Assembly (NCBI GenBank): GCA_025054515.1
Contig: JANWZT010000005.1
Coordinates: forward strand, 1-26,480
Direction: 5' to 3'
DNA length: 26,480 bases
Source of the DNA: Candidatus Caldarchaeum sp.
GTDB lineage: Archaea > Thermoproteota > Nitrososphaeria_A > Caldarchaeales > Caldarchaeaceae
How positions within the stretch are numbered: the stretch's first letter is position 1; each line of letters begins with the position of its first letter. Made by a program: the position numbers and the translations under genes. This document shows positions 7,360 to 15,001 of this stretch, piece after piece. The notes beneath the pieces were generated by a model. The model was not told where the DNA came from. It saw only the letters and a list, made by a program, of their open reading frames with translations, and did not search any database.

Positions 7360-8166
7360 TCATCCGAGGCCGGTCATTTCGAAATAGTTTTGGATTTGTT
7401 GTTTGATGGACTGGTGTGTTTCCGTCGACAGGCCCATCATTTCGAGGATTTGGATGCAGTTGTAGACAGCGTATCCGTGGAAATGGTTGTTGAAATATCC
7501 GTAGACTTTTTCGGTTTTTTGGGAAATTTCCGTGATTCGGGGCACCCATTCCCTCAGTTCTTCGGGTTTGTAAAGGTAGTTGTACCATGGTTGTTTTCCT
7601 CTTCCATGCCATCTGACGTAGGCGAAGTCCGTCGTGACCCATAGAAGTGGTGGAAGAAGCGGTTCGTCGACGATTGTGTAGGCTGTTTGGTTTTTTGCGA
7701 GTATGTGTTGTGTTTCTTCGTTGAGCCAGCTGGGATGTCTGAATTCGACGGCGTACCGGAAGTCTTTGTCGAGGTTTTCGAGGAATGTTTCGAGTTTCGC
7801 GGGCTCGTAGCTGAGACTGGGTGGTAGCTGGAAGAGGATGCATCCGAGCATGCCCGCTCTGTTCATCGGGGTCAGCAGCTCGGTGAACTTTTCTAAAGCC
7901 CTGAGGGCGTCGGGCGTCGTCTCCAGCCGGTGTTGGTGGGTGATTTCCTGCGGGGCCTTGACCGTGAAGACGAATCCTTCGGGGACAGAATCCATCATCG
8001 CCGTCAACGCTTCTCTCCTCGGATAGACGTAGAAGCTGGAATCCATTTCAGCTGTTCTGAAAATTTTGCTGTAAAGCCTCAGCTTCGGAAGCCTGCTACC
8101 TCCGTAGACGGGGCCGGTCCATTCTTCGTAGCTCCAGCCGCTTGTCCCGAGAAGAACGACCCCCAA
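7360..8166 (-). CDS. DUF72 (YecE-type) TIM-barrel protein
   Basis: The 268-residue product has the standard DUF72 landmarks: LLGTSGWSYEEW at the N-terminus, AEMDSSFYVYP, FVFTVKAPQEITH, LFQLPPS, YAVEFRHPSW, and AYVRWHGRG near the C-terminus. DUF72 proteins are TIM barrels related in fold to endonuclease IV/xylose isomerase; their reaction is not established. The start is TTG at 8166, because the only nearby in-frame alternative would run through the divergent promoter region. Its neighbour on the other strand, 45 bp away, is another DUF72 gene of a different subtype. Confidence 0.88.
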   Translation of the reverse strand: MGVVLLGTSGWSYEEWTGPVYGGSRLPKLRLYSKIFRTAEMDSSFYVYPRREALTAMMDSVPEGFVFTVKAPQEITHQHRLETTPDALRALEKFTELLTPMNRAGMLGCILFQLPPSLSYEPAKLETFLENLDKDFRYAVEFRHPSWLNEETQHILAKNQTAYTIVDEPLLPPLLWVTTDFAYVRWHGRGKQPWYNYLYKPEELREWVPRITEISQKTEKVYGYFNNHFHGYAVYNCIQILEMMGLSTETHQSIKQQIQNYFEMTGLG

Positions 8167-8211
8167 CCCATGGGAAAATTTTTCAGCCGCCTAAAGGCTT
8201 TTCAAAGATGG
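8167..8211. promoter_or_regulatory. 45-bp divergent promoter region between the two DUF72 genes
   Basis: AT-rich runs GAAAATTTTTC (8174-8184) and CTAAAGGCTTTTC (8191-8203) face opposite ways. On the minus strand CTTTAG lies about 27 bp before TTG 8166; on the plus strand the AAAATTTTT run lies about 33 bp before ATG 8212. Both promoters must therefore interleave, and polymerase binding at one may block the other. Confidence 0.4.
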
Positions 8212-9120
8212 ATGGCGTCCGAGGTTCTGATCGGCGCCGGCGGATGGCAGTATTTCATCGTTCCCGAAGCTGACAGGCTTAAAGCCTATTCCCGGGTCTT
8301 CGACTTCGTCGAAGTCAACAGCAGCTTTTACCGGCTTGTTCCGCTGAAGCAGGCGGCTTATTGGCGTTCAAGGGTTCCCGACGAATTTGTCTTCACCGTC
8401 AAATGCCACAGAGCCGTCACCCACATCCACCGCCTACGGCCATCGGAGCCGGCGGTCCAAGCCTTCGAACACTGCGTCAAAATTTGCCGTGTGTTGAGGG
8501 CTCCGATCATCGTCCTCGAGACGCCGGCAACTCTTTCCGTCGACGGGCGATTGTTGCGGTCGTTTTTTTAGACGGTGTAGCTCGACGGGATTAATGCTGG
8601 GCTGGAGCTGAGGGGCTGGGCTGGGCGGGATGTGTTCGAGGCCATGAATGATCTGGGCATCGTTCACGTTACTGATTTTTCGAAGGAGATGCCCCGAGTC
8701 CACGACGGTGAGATTGCGTATTCGCGTCTTTTCGGCAGAGGAGTTCACAACATCTACATGTTCGACGATGACGAGCTCGTTGAAATCAGCGGGAAAGCGG
8801 ACGGCGTTGGTTCGGAGAAGGTGTTGTTGAGTTTTCACGGTCTGCGGATGTACGTTGACGCGGCTCGGTTGAAGGTTTTCAGGAAGACGGGGAAGATGCC
8901 GTCGGTGACGGGGAAGGCGGGGGCTGAATCCTTCCGGGAAGTTATGGCCGACGCTGTGTTTCCCGCCGCGAAAGAGGAGTTGTTGACTAAACATGGCTGG
9001 AAGCTGTTTGACATAGAGGCGGGCCGTCGGGCGCGGGTCGCCGACCTGCTCCGCAAAATTCCCGACAGAACCTATGTGAACGTCGATGATTTGTGGGCGG
9101 ATGTAGTGCAGGTGGTTTGA
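8212..9120 (+). pseudogene. Second DUF72 gene, interrupted by two compensating frame changes (pseudogene or base-call errors)
   Basis: The first part (8212-8571) starts MASEVLIGAGGWQYF and contains EVNSSFYRLVP, FVFTVKCHRAVTH and IIVLETPATLSVD, a normal DUF72 N-terminal half. It then reads into TAG at 8569 after a run of seven T, with another TAG at 8578. The homologous continuation FLDGVARRD is in a different frame (8566-8591). The original frame then resumes with INAGLELRGW and runs open to 9120 (HVTDFSKEMPRVHDGEIAY, YSRLFGRGVHNIY and beyond). One base gained in the T run and one lost near 8587-8594 would restore a single frame of about 302 residues. The last 60 residues, after the barrel, contain FPAAKEELLTKHGW and IPDRTYVNVDDL, which resemble a DUF2795-like helical unit. 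Whether the breaks are real mutations or errors cannot be told here. Confidence 0.75.
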
Positions 9121-9159
9121 TATGGTTTATAGCGGAGGGTTTCGCCCAGGTGGAAGGGT

Positions 9160-9810
9160 TTGCGGGTATTAGTTCACGAAGTCGGTTTTCTCCGCAGCAA
9201 CTCATACGTCGTCTACGACGAAGCCAGCCGAGAAGCGGTTCTCATAGACGCCGGCGACGACGCTTGGCTGATGCTTGAATCGATTCACGACAACCGTCTC
9301 AAGCTACAGGCCATCTACGCAACACACTGCCATTTCGACCACGTGCTGGCCGTCGACGACCTGAAACAAGCGGTCCGTGTGCCTTTCTACATTCACCGCG
9401 ACGACTTGGAGGTTCTCGCTATGGGCAAGGAGATGACGAGACGTTTTCTCGGCATAGATGTTCCGGACCCGCCCGCGCCCGACGGTTTCGTCGAAGAAGG
9501 CCAGACCATTCAAATCGGCTCGTCCACACTGAAGGTCATCCACACTCCAGGCCATTCGCCGGGAAGCGTCTGCTACTACGGCGAAGGTGTTTTGTTCAGC
9601 GGCGACACTCTGTTCCAAGGCTCGGTCGGGCGGACGGACGCGCCCGGCGGAAACGCTGAACAGCTGGTCAAATCCATCGTGGAGAAGCTTTTCAAACTTC
9701 CCGACGACGTGAAAGTTTATCCGGGTCACGGCCCTGAAACCACGATTGGCTGGGAGAGGCGGCACAATCCTTTCGTCGGCGAAAACGGTTACCTCCGAAG
9801 GAGGCCATGA
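9160..9810 (+). CDS. Metallo-beta-lactamase-fold hydrolase (glyoxalase II-like)
   Basis: The 216-residue protein carries the MBL metal motif as THCHFDH (His56, His58, Asp60, His61), then HTPGHSPGSV, a bridging Asp in LFSGDTLF, and a final His in YPGHGPETT. This is the set for a two-metal hydrolase of the glyoxalase II/YcbL group, which cleaves thioesters such as lactoyl-thiols. The substrate is not certain. The start is TTG 9160; TTTATAG at 9126-9132 lies about 31 bp upstream. The stop shares ATGA with the start of the UDG gene, so the two are translationally coupled. Confidence 0.85.
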   Translation: MRVLVHEVGFLRSNSYVVYDEASREAVLIDAGDDAWLMLESIHDNRLKLQAIYATHCHFDHVLAVDDLKQAVRVPFYIHRDDLEVLAMGKEMTRRFLGIDVPDPPAPDGFVEEGQTIQIGSSTLKVIHTPGHSPGSVCYYGEGVLFSGDTLFQGSVGRTDAPGGNAEQLVKSIVEKLFKLPDDVKVYPGHGPETTIGWERRHNPFVGENGYLRRRP

Positions 9811-10499
9811 AACTGGATGACCTAAATCGCCGTATTGTTTCGTGCATGGTTTGTCCTCGTCTCGTCAAACACCGTGAAGAGGTCGCGGAAAATCCTCCGG
9901 CCCGTTTCAGGGGCGAGAAGTATTGGGCGAAGCCTTTGCCAGGGTTCGGCGACGTTGATGCAAGAATTCTGGTCGTTGGGTTGGCTCCGGCCGCTCACGG
10001 CGGCAACCGGACGGGCCGGATGTTCACCGGCGATTCCAGCGGCAACACCTTGATGAAAGCACTCTACAGAGCGGGATACGCCAACATCGACACGAGCGTG
10101 TCAGCCGACGACGGCCTCGTGCTGAAGGATGTTTATCTTACGGCAGTTGTCCGATGTCCTCCGCCGGCCAACAAACCAACACAGCAGGAAATCAGCAATT
10201 GTCTACCATATCTCGCCGAAGAGCTGAAAATCTTGCGGAACATATGTGTCGCGGTCGCTTTGGGCCGGGTTGCTTTCGAAGGGTTGTTCAAGCTCTTCAA
10301 ACGCGAAAAAGCTTTCGAAGGAAAGACACCTGTATTCAGGCACGGCGGCACATATCGGGTATCGGGTTTTCTCTATGGAAGGCCTTTGCCCATCATCATC
10401 GCCTGCTATCATCCTTCCCGTCAAAACACTAACACGGGCCGTCTCAGGCAGGAGATGATTGACGCCGTGTTTCTACGGGCAAGGGAATTCGTCGGCTGA
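9807..10499 (+). CDS. Uracil-DNA glycosylase, family 5 (UDGb)
   Basis: This enzyme removes uracil and other deaminated bases from DNA. Motif 1 is GLAPAAHGGNRTGR (residues 58-71), with Ala-Ala-His in place of the acidic/polar catalytic residue of other families, a hallmark of UDGb. Motif 2 is HPSRQNTNTGRL (202-213). Cys13, Cys16, Cys117 and Cys132 have the C-x2-C ... C-x14-C spacing of the 4Fe-4S cluster found in thermophile families 4 and 5. Length 230 fits. It starts at ATG 9807, overlapping the MBL gene by 4 bp. Its last 56 bp are antisense to the convergent MFS gene. Confidence 0.92.
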   Translation: MKLDDLNRRIVSCMVCPRLVKHREEVAENPPARFRGEKYWAKPLPGFGDVDARILVVGLAPAAHGGNRTGRMFTGDSSGNTLMKALYRAGYANIDTSVSADDGLVLKDVYLTAVVRCPPPANKPTQQEISNCLPYLAEELKILRNICVAVALGRVAFEGLFKLFKREKAFEGKTPVFRHGGTYRVSGFLYGRPLPIIIACYHPSRQNTNTGRLRQEMIDAVFLRAREFVG

Positions 10500-11610
10500 C
10501 GAGGTCTATGGCACAGCCGGCGAAACCGACGGCCGCGGTCACCGCAAAAACCTCTGTAAAACCTCCCAAGGTCAACAATAGGCCAGAGAAGAAGTTGCCG
10601 ACCGATGAACCGAGGTCGATCATCAAAGTCATCATGGCGAACCCAAGCGTTCTGGCAGCTGGCTGAACGATCATTCCGCCGACGTAGATGCTTCCGAGGA
10701 CGAATATCCCCATTCCGTAGCCGTACAACAGCATGCCGGCCCATGTTAGAGCTTCGTCTCCGAAAATGAAAAACGCCGCCGAAGCGGAGACGATGAACGA
10801 GCCCAGAGCAACGTAGTTGGCCGCGCCCATCTTCTCGGAGACCGAGCCCATGATTATCCTCGACAGAAGATTTGTGACGGCGGCCGCTGCGAAAAGAATG
10901 AGGATGAGAGGTTCGTCGTAGCCGAGGACATTATTGGCCATCAGCGGTAGAAAGGCCGCGACGGTTCCCGTCACGTAGTTGATGAGGAATCTAGAAGCCA
11001 GTAGGAGGGTGAACCGGGGGTTTTTCAAATCCGCAAACGATGCGTTGCCGTTTTCGGCTTCGTGGCTTCGGGACATCGAAACCGTCGCCAACCCGGCGAG
11101 GGAGAGAAAGGCGGCTGCGAAAAACGTGGGCCGGTAGCCGGCGACCGCGAGGGAAACCGCTCCCACGGCGGGGCCTACGGCCATTCCCATCGCCGGCCCC
11201 GTCAACATGTATCCGAGGCTTTTCGCACCGCCCCGTCCGTTACTTGATTCTTCGTAGACGGTTGTCAAGGCCGCTGGGAAGAAGAAGGCGGAGCCGAGGC
11301 CTCTGACGAGGCTTCCCAAAATCATGTGGTCGGCGGTGGAAGCGAACCCGTAAACCACGTATCCCAGAGATGTGGCGCCCAAACCCGAAACCATGGCCTT
11401 CTTCTGGCCGATACGCCCGCTGACGAGCGCGGCCGGAATCCTGAAAGCGAAAGCCGTCACGGCTGCGGAGCCGTAGACAAGCCCTACCGTGAACGGGTCG
11501 GCCCCCAGAACCACCGTGGAATAAAGCCCGATGACCGGCATGATCATCTGGGCCGTCAGCATCGCCGAAAAAATCGAAAACCAGATGAAAGCTTTGTTTC
11601 TGCGGCTCAA
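10444..11610 (-). CDS. Major facilitator superfamily transporter
   Basis: 388 residues with about 12 hydrophobic segments. The loop between helices 2 and 3 carries the MFS signature (AALVSGRIGQKKAMVSG, about residues 61-77), and a related loop recurs in the second half (IIMGSVSEKMGAANYV). It is likely a proton-coupled drug or metabolite exporter of the bacterial/archaeal multidrug type; the substrate is unknown. TTG at 11610 overlaps the upstream glycosyltransferase stop (TTGA), so the two form an operon. The 3' end overlaps the UDG gene by 56 bp. Confidence 0.85.
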   Translation of the reverse strand: MSRRNKAFIWFSIFSAMLTAQMIMPVIGLYSTVVLGADPFTVGLVYGSAAVTAFAFRIPAALVSGRIGQKKAMVSGLGATSLGYVVYGFASTADHMILGSLVRGLGSAFFFPAALTTVYEESSNGRGGAKSLGYMLTGPAMGMAVGPAVGAVSLAVAGYRPTFFAAAFLSLAGLATVSMSRSHEAENGNASFADLKNPRFTLLLASRFLINYVTGTVAAFLPLMANNVLGYDEPLILILFAAAAVTNLLSRIIMGSVSEKMGAANYVALGSFIVSASAAFFIFGDEALTWAGMLLYGYGMGIFVLGSIYVGGMIVQPAARTLGFAMMTLMIDLGSSVGNFFSGLLLTLGGFTEVFAVTAAVGFAGCAIDLVSRRIPLPVETRRQSSPA

Positions 11611-12689
11611 GCTTGTTTCACGGCAGTCGTCCGGAAGTTTATAGGTGTTTGCGCTCTATATACCGTTATCCACATCGCGGCCAACGCGAAAGCCCTCAGC
11701 AAGGCCATGGTTTGAGGCGGCGTCCACGGAAGGGTCGGTGTATCAGTGTTGAACCACGTGAGGATGATGGCGGCGTTGGATGATTCAAAGAGCGGAATCC
11801 ATGGCCAGAGAGGTTTCATCGCAGCCGTGAAGGGGAGAAGCCAGATGGCCATCTGTGGTGTGAAGATGGGGCTTCCGAGGAGGAATCCGGATATGACGAG
11901 GAAGCCCTTCATCGGAATCGGATGCGATGAAACGTAGCCGCGTATGATGAGCAGGCCTGCGATCAGGTATCCCAGAAGCTTCGCCGACTGGGAGAACGGG
12001 TCGTTTGAAAGCCATACTGTCCAAGAATTCTCAAGCCCCCACGACGCGAGAAACACAATCAACTCGGGAGCCCATCCCGGGTTAAGCACCAAAATCGGCA
12101 GAGAAGACGGCAGAGCACCGGCGATGAAGAAGATGATGTTTTCGGCGATTATCCGTTTTTCACGGTTCTGAGCGAGAAAGACCGGAAGCAGTATGAGTGT
12201 GAAAAGCTTGACCGAAAACCCTGCTCCGAGGAGCAGGTAGGCTGTTCTTCTTTTCCCATTAAGATAAGCGACGAACGCAGCGGCCATGAACGCTGTGAAG
12301 AAGTGGTCGAAGTTGTAGACGCCGTAGAGTAGCATGCTGGGCATCAGGACGAAGAAGGCTCCGGCATATCCGGCGAGCCGTGTCAACGACCATGAAACAG
12401 CTAAGAAGGCCGCGAGGCTTAACCATGAAAACGCCACGTAGTATCCCAGCAGAGTTTCGCCGCCCAACAGCCGTGAAGCGTAGACGATCCAGCAGGCCGA
12501 AGGCGGATATTCGAAAAAATACTGGATGCAGGGGATGAGGCCTTCGCGGAGGCTGTTTTCACGCCACCAGAACGAAACCACGTCGCTGTAGATGTTTCCT
12601 TCGACGTTGGGGTGGTGGATGTAGAAGCTGACGGCCCATGCAACCAACGCCGTGGCGACGGCTACCTTCGTCGGCGAAGGCTTCTTCAC
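11607..12689 (-). CDS. GT87/DUF2029-like polytopic membrane glycosyltransferase
   Basis: A membrane protein of about 360 residues with around ten hydrophobic helices. After helix 1 the outside loop reads NVEGNIYSDVVSFW and then IQYFFEYPPSA. This acidic loop followed by YPP is typical of GT-C mannosyltransferase-like proteins (GT87/DUF2029) that use polyprenyl-phosphate sugars. Helices end in HFFTAFMAAAF and a Lys-rich loop. The start is taken as GTG 12689, because a strong TATA box at 12711-12719 lies inside the longer version from TTG 12725, which would add 12 residues. The partner MFS gene overlaps its stop by 4 bp. A role in surface glycan or lipid glycosylation is inference. Confidence 0.7.
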   Translation of the reverse strand: MKKPSPTKVAVATALVAWAVSFYIHHPNVEGNIYSDVVSFWWRENSLREGLIPCIQYFFEYPPSACWIVYASRLLGGETLLGYYVAFSWLSLAAFLAVSWSLTRLAGYAGAFFVLMPSMLLYGVYNFDHFFTAFMAAAFVAYLNGKRRTAYLLLGAGFSVKLFTLILLPVFLAQNREKRIIAENIIFFIAGALPSSLPILVLNPGWAPELIVFLASWGLENSWTVWLSNDPFSQSAKLLGYLIAGLLIIRGYVSSHPIPMKGFLVISGFLLGSPIFTPQMAIWLLPFTAAMKPLWPWIPLFESSNAAIILTWFNTDTPTLPWTPPQTMALLRAFALAAMWITVYRAQTPINFRTTAVKQA

Positions 12690-12710
12690 AGACAACAGAG
12701 AAAACAACGG

Positions 12711-12719
12711 AAATTTAAA
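12711..12719 (-). promoter_or_regulatory. TATA box of the glycosyltransferase/MFS operon
   Basis: The symmetric TTTAAATTT is centred 26 bp before GTG 12689. It is one of the best TATA matches in the window, and it rules out the upstream TTG 12725 as the start of a leaderless message. Confidence 0.6.
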
Positions 12720-12769
12720 CGACAAAACAAGGAAAAAATAACACCGCTAACCTTCTACATGGGAACACT

Positions 12770-13891
12770 TTGGTCGAGGAGGTCGTCTGCTATTCCTGCG
12801 GAGAAGCCGTCAAACCTTTCGTTGAGTGGCGATGCATCCGATGCGGAAGCCCAGCAGTCCTAAGATATGATAGAGAGTTCGCGGTCTCGAAGATAAAAAG
12901 GGACGTTCATAGCATGTGGCGTTACGTGGAGTTTCTGCCGCCCAGCATGCGGAAGCGGATAATATCGCTTGGTGAAGGGGATACGCCGCTGATAAAAGCA
13001 TCCACCCCCAACATTTTGATGAAGCTCGAATACGTCAACCCATCCGGCTCCTTCAAAGACAGGGGGTCGGCAGGCATGTTGACCAGCCTCCGCAACACAG
13101 TCGAAGACGTGAAAGGGGTTTGCGAAGATTCTTCGGGAAACGCGGGAGCATCGGTCGCGGCCTACTGTGCATCCATCGGGCTGCCGTGCGTCATCTTCGG
13201 CGGCGAGTCGATGGTGTATGAGAAGGCCCTGCAGGTGAGGACGTACGGCGCTGAACTCGAGGTTGTGAAAGGAAGCCGCGAAGAAGTCGCCGCGACAGCG
13301 GTTCGGGAAGCGGAAAGAAGAGGATACATCTACGTCGGGCACGCTTGGAACCCCTACTTCCTCGAAGGAATGAAGACAACAGCCTACGAAATAGCTGAAC
13401 AAACGGGATGGAACCTCCCCGAAGAAATCTATCTCCCCGTTTCAGCAGGCACCCTCCTCATCGGCCTCATCAACGGCTTCGCTGAAATGGTCGAAGCAGG
13501 CGTCGTCGAAAAAACGCCGAAAATCGTCGCCGTCCAGCCACAGGCCAACCCGCCCTTGTATACAGCATACAAGAAGACTTCGCCGCCGGAAGCCGATGTG
13601 GGAAAGAGCGTTGCCGACGCTCTATCGTTGAGGAACCCGCCGCGGCTCCGGCAGATGGTTGACATGCTGAGAGCCGTGAAAGGAGATGTGGAAATTGTTT
13701 CCGAAGACGAAATACTGAAGGCTCATAAACAGCTGGGCTGGCTCGGCGTCCACGCGGAACCTTCGTCGGCGGTAGCCTACGCTGCTGTGCGGAGGAAGCT
13801 CGATGACATCGTCGCATCCGACATCGATGTCTTGGTCATCGTTACCGGGATGGGTCTCAAGTCGACGGAAATTCTCAAGCTGGTGCAGTAG
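12770..13891 (+). CDS. thrC: Threonine synthase (PLP-dependent, zinc-ribbon N-terminus)
   Basis: The enzyme converts O-phosphohomoserine to threonine with PLP. The N-terminus holds a zinc ribbon (CYSC at 7-10, CIRC at 22-25), common in archaeal threonine synthases. The PLP lysine is Lys96 in NPSGSFKDRGSAGM, the substrate loop is SSGNAGASVAAY, and the phosphate/glycine loop is SAGTLLIGL. Length 373 is usual. TTG 12770 starts the frame, with an AT-rich TATA-like stretch (12733-12741) about 31 bp upstream. Related fold-type II enzymes such as cysteate synthase share these motifs, so specificity is probable, not proved. The MFS gene begins at the next base after the stop. Confidence 0.82.
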   Translation: MVEEVVCYSCGEAVKPFVEWRCIRCGSPAVLRYDREFAVSKIKRDVHSMWRYVEFLPPSMRKRIISLGEGDTPLIKASTPNILMKLEYVNPSGSFKDRGSAGMLTSLRNTVEDVKGVCEDSSGNAGASVAAYCASIGLPCVIFGGESMVYEKALQVRTYGAELEVVKGSREEVAATAVREAERRGYIYVGHAWNPYFLEGMKTTAYEIAEQTGWNLPEEIYLPVSAGTLLIGLINGFAEMVEAGVVEKTPKIVAVQPQANPPLYTAYKKTSPPEADVGKSVADALSLRNPPRLRQMVDMLRAVKGDVEIVSEDEILKAHKQLGWLGVHAEPSSAVAYAAVRRKLDDIVASDIDVLVIVTGMGLKSTEILKLVQ

Positions 13892-15001
13892 TTGAATAAT
13901 CTCCGCGGGCTCTGGAGCGGTTCCATGCTGATGGGGATTTCTATGATGACGATGATGCAGAACGCGCCCATCGTGGCGGTTTTGTTCGGGGCTTCTTTCA
14001 CCGACGTTGGTTTCATGATGGGGTTTGTGAGGAACCTTCCCTACGTGGTTCTTTCGCCGTTGACGGCGTATCTCCTGTCCCGTATCAGCTGGAACATGCC
14101 GCTTCCGCTTTCGGGGTTGCTGATGGTCGTGTCGACGGCCTTGATGTATGTCGCCAGCGACTTGGTCTCGGTTTTGCTTTCACAGCTGGTGATGGGGGTT
14201 GCGATGTTCTGCTTTTTCCCATGCGGCGAATCCATCGTCTCCCAGTCCTACGGCGAATCTGGCAGGCTGAAAGCCTTCAGCCTTTTCCTTTCAGCGGTCA
14301 GCGGCGGTTTTCTTCTCGGTAGTATTTTGTCAGGCGTCGTCGCATACCTGTTCGGCATCAGACAGATCTTTGCCCTCGCGGCCGCTTTATCAGCCATGGC
14401 ATGCATCCTCTTTACCAGAACAAAAACCCAGCAATCCACGACAATCAACACCAACATCAAACCCGAAATCAAAACAACGTTTCCCATCCTCTACTCAACC
14501 CCGTATTTCCTAATCCTCGCAGCAAGCTACGCCGTCTTCCCGGGATACCTTGTTCTACAGGGGTTCACCGAGCTGGACGTCGGTCTCCTCTTCTTCGCAC
14601 TGATGCTTTCGAGAGTTTTGACAAGCTTCAGCCTCTCCCGCATCAAGCCGGAAAAAGTCAAAAAACTTCTAACCATACTGAGCGGCGTAACCGCGTTAAC
14701 TCTGCTGATAACCGCCTACAACCCATCCCAACTCATGCTACACGCCGTTCTACTCATCCTCGTCGGAGCTGTCGTCTCCATAGCCTACGTGTTAACCCTC
14801 TATCTGATATCGGGAAAACCCGGCGGACAGAACCCCGTCCTTCTCATCGGAATGTTCGAAGCTTTAATCGGTTCATCGTTCCTCGTGGGGCCTTTGCTGG
14901 CTGGGTTTCTCACCGACTTTTACGGGTTTACATCGGCACTACTGGTTTTTGGGATTTCGATGATTGTCGGCGGAGTTTTCAGCGTTCGACAGCGTGTTTA
15001 G
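13892..15001 (+). CDS. Major facilitator superfamily transporter, second copy
   Basis: 369 residues with about 12 hydrophobic segments in two halves, split by a polar loop (RTKTQQSTTINTNIKPEIK, about 170-190). It is Met-rich at the N-terminus (SMLMGISMMTMM). No substrate-specific motif is recognised. TTG 13892 immediately follows the threonine synthase stop, so translation is likely coupled; ATG 13925 is a possible shorter start. Placement after thrC makes an amino-acid or metabolite exporter thinkable, but that is inference. It overlaps the convergent PhoU gene by 4 bp. Confidence 0.78.
   Translation: MNNLRGLWSGSMLMGISMMTMMQNAPIVAVLFGASFTDVGFMMGFVRNLPYVVLSPLTAYLLSRISWNMPLPLSGLLMVVSTALMYVASDLVSVLLSQLVMGVAMFCFFPCGESIVSQSYGESGRLKAFSLFLSAVSGGFLLGSILSGVVAYLFGIRQIFALAAALSAMACILFTRTKTQQSTTINTNIKPEIKTTFPILYSTPYFLILAASYAVFPGYLVLQGFTELDVGLLFFALMLSRVLTSFSLSRIKPEKVKKLLTILSGVTALTLLITAYNPSQLMLHAVLLILVGAVVSIAYVLTLYLISGKPGGQNPVLLIGMFEALIGSSFLVGPLLAGFLTDFYGFTSALLVFGISMIVGGVFSVRQRV

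Noticed and set aside
6964..7644. Plus-strand open frame of 226 codons across the nitrilase end and DUF72
   Set aside because: Spans two real convergent genes in other frames and shows Ser/Pro/Thr-rich shadow composition.
8170..8211. ATG 8170 as start of the second DUF72 gene
   Set aside because: It leaves only 3 bp to the divergent TTG 8166 and would put both promoters inside coding sequence; ATG 8212 gives the normal DUF72 N-terminus.
8552..8600. Programmed ribosomal frameshifting at the T run in the second DUF72 gene
   Set aside because: It would need a -1 shift and then a compensating +1 shift within 30 bp, with no pseudoknot visible; mutation or base-call error is simpler.
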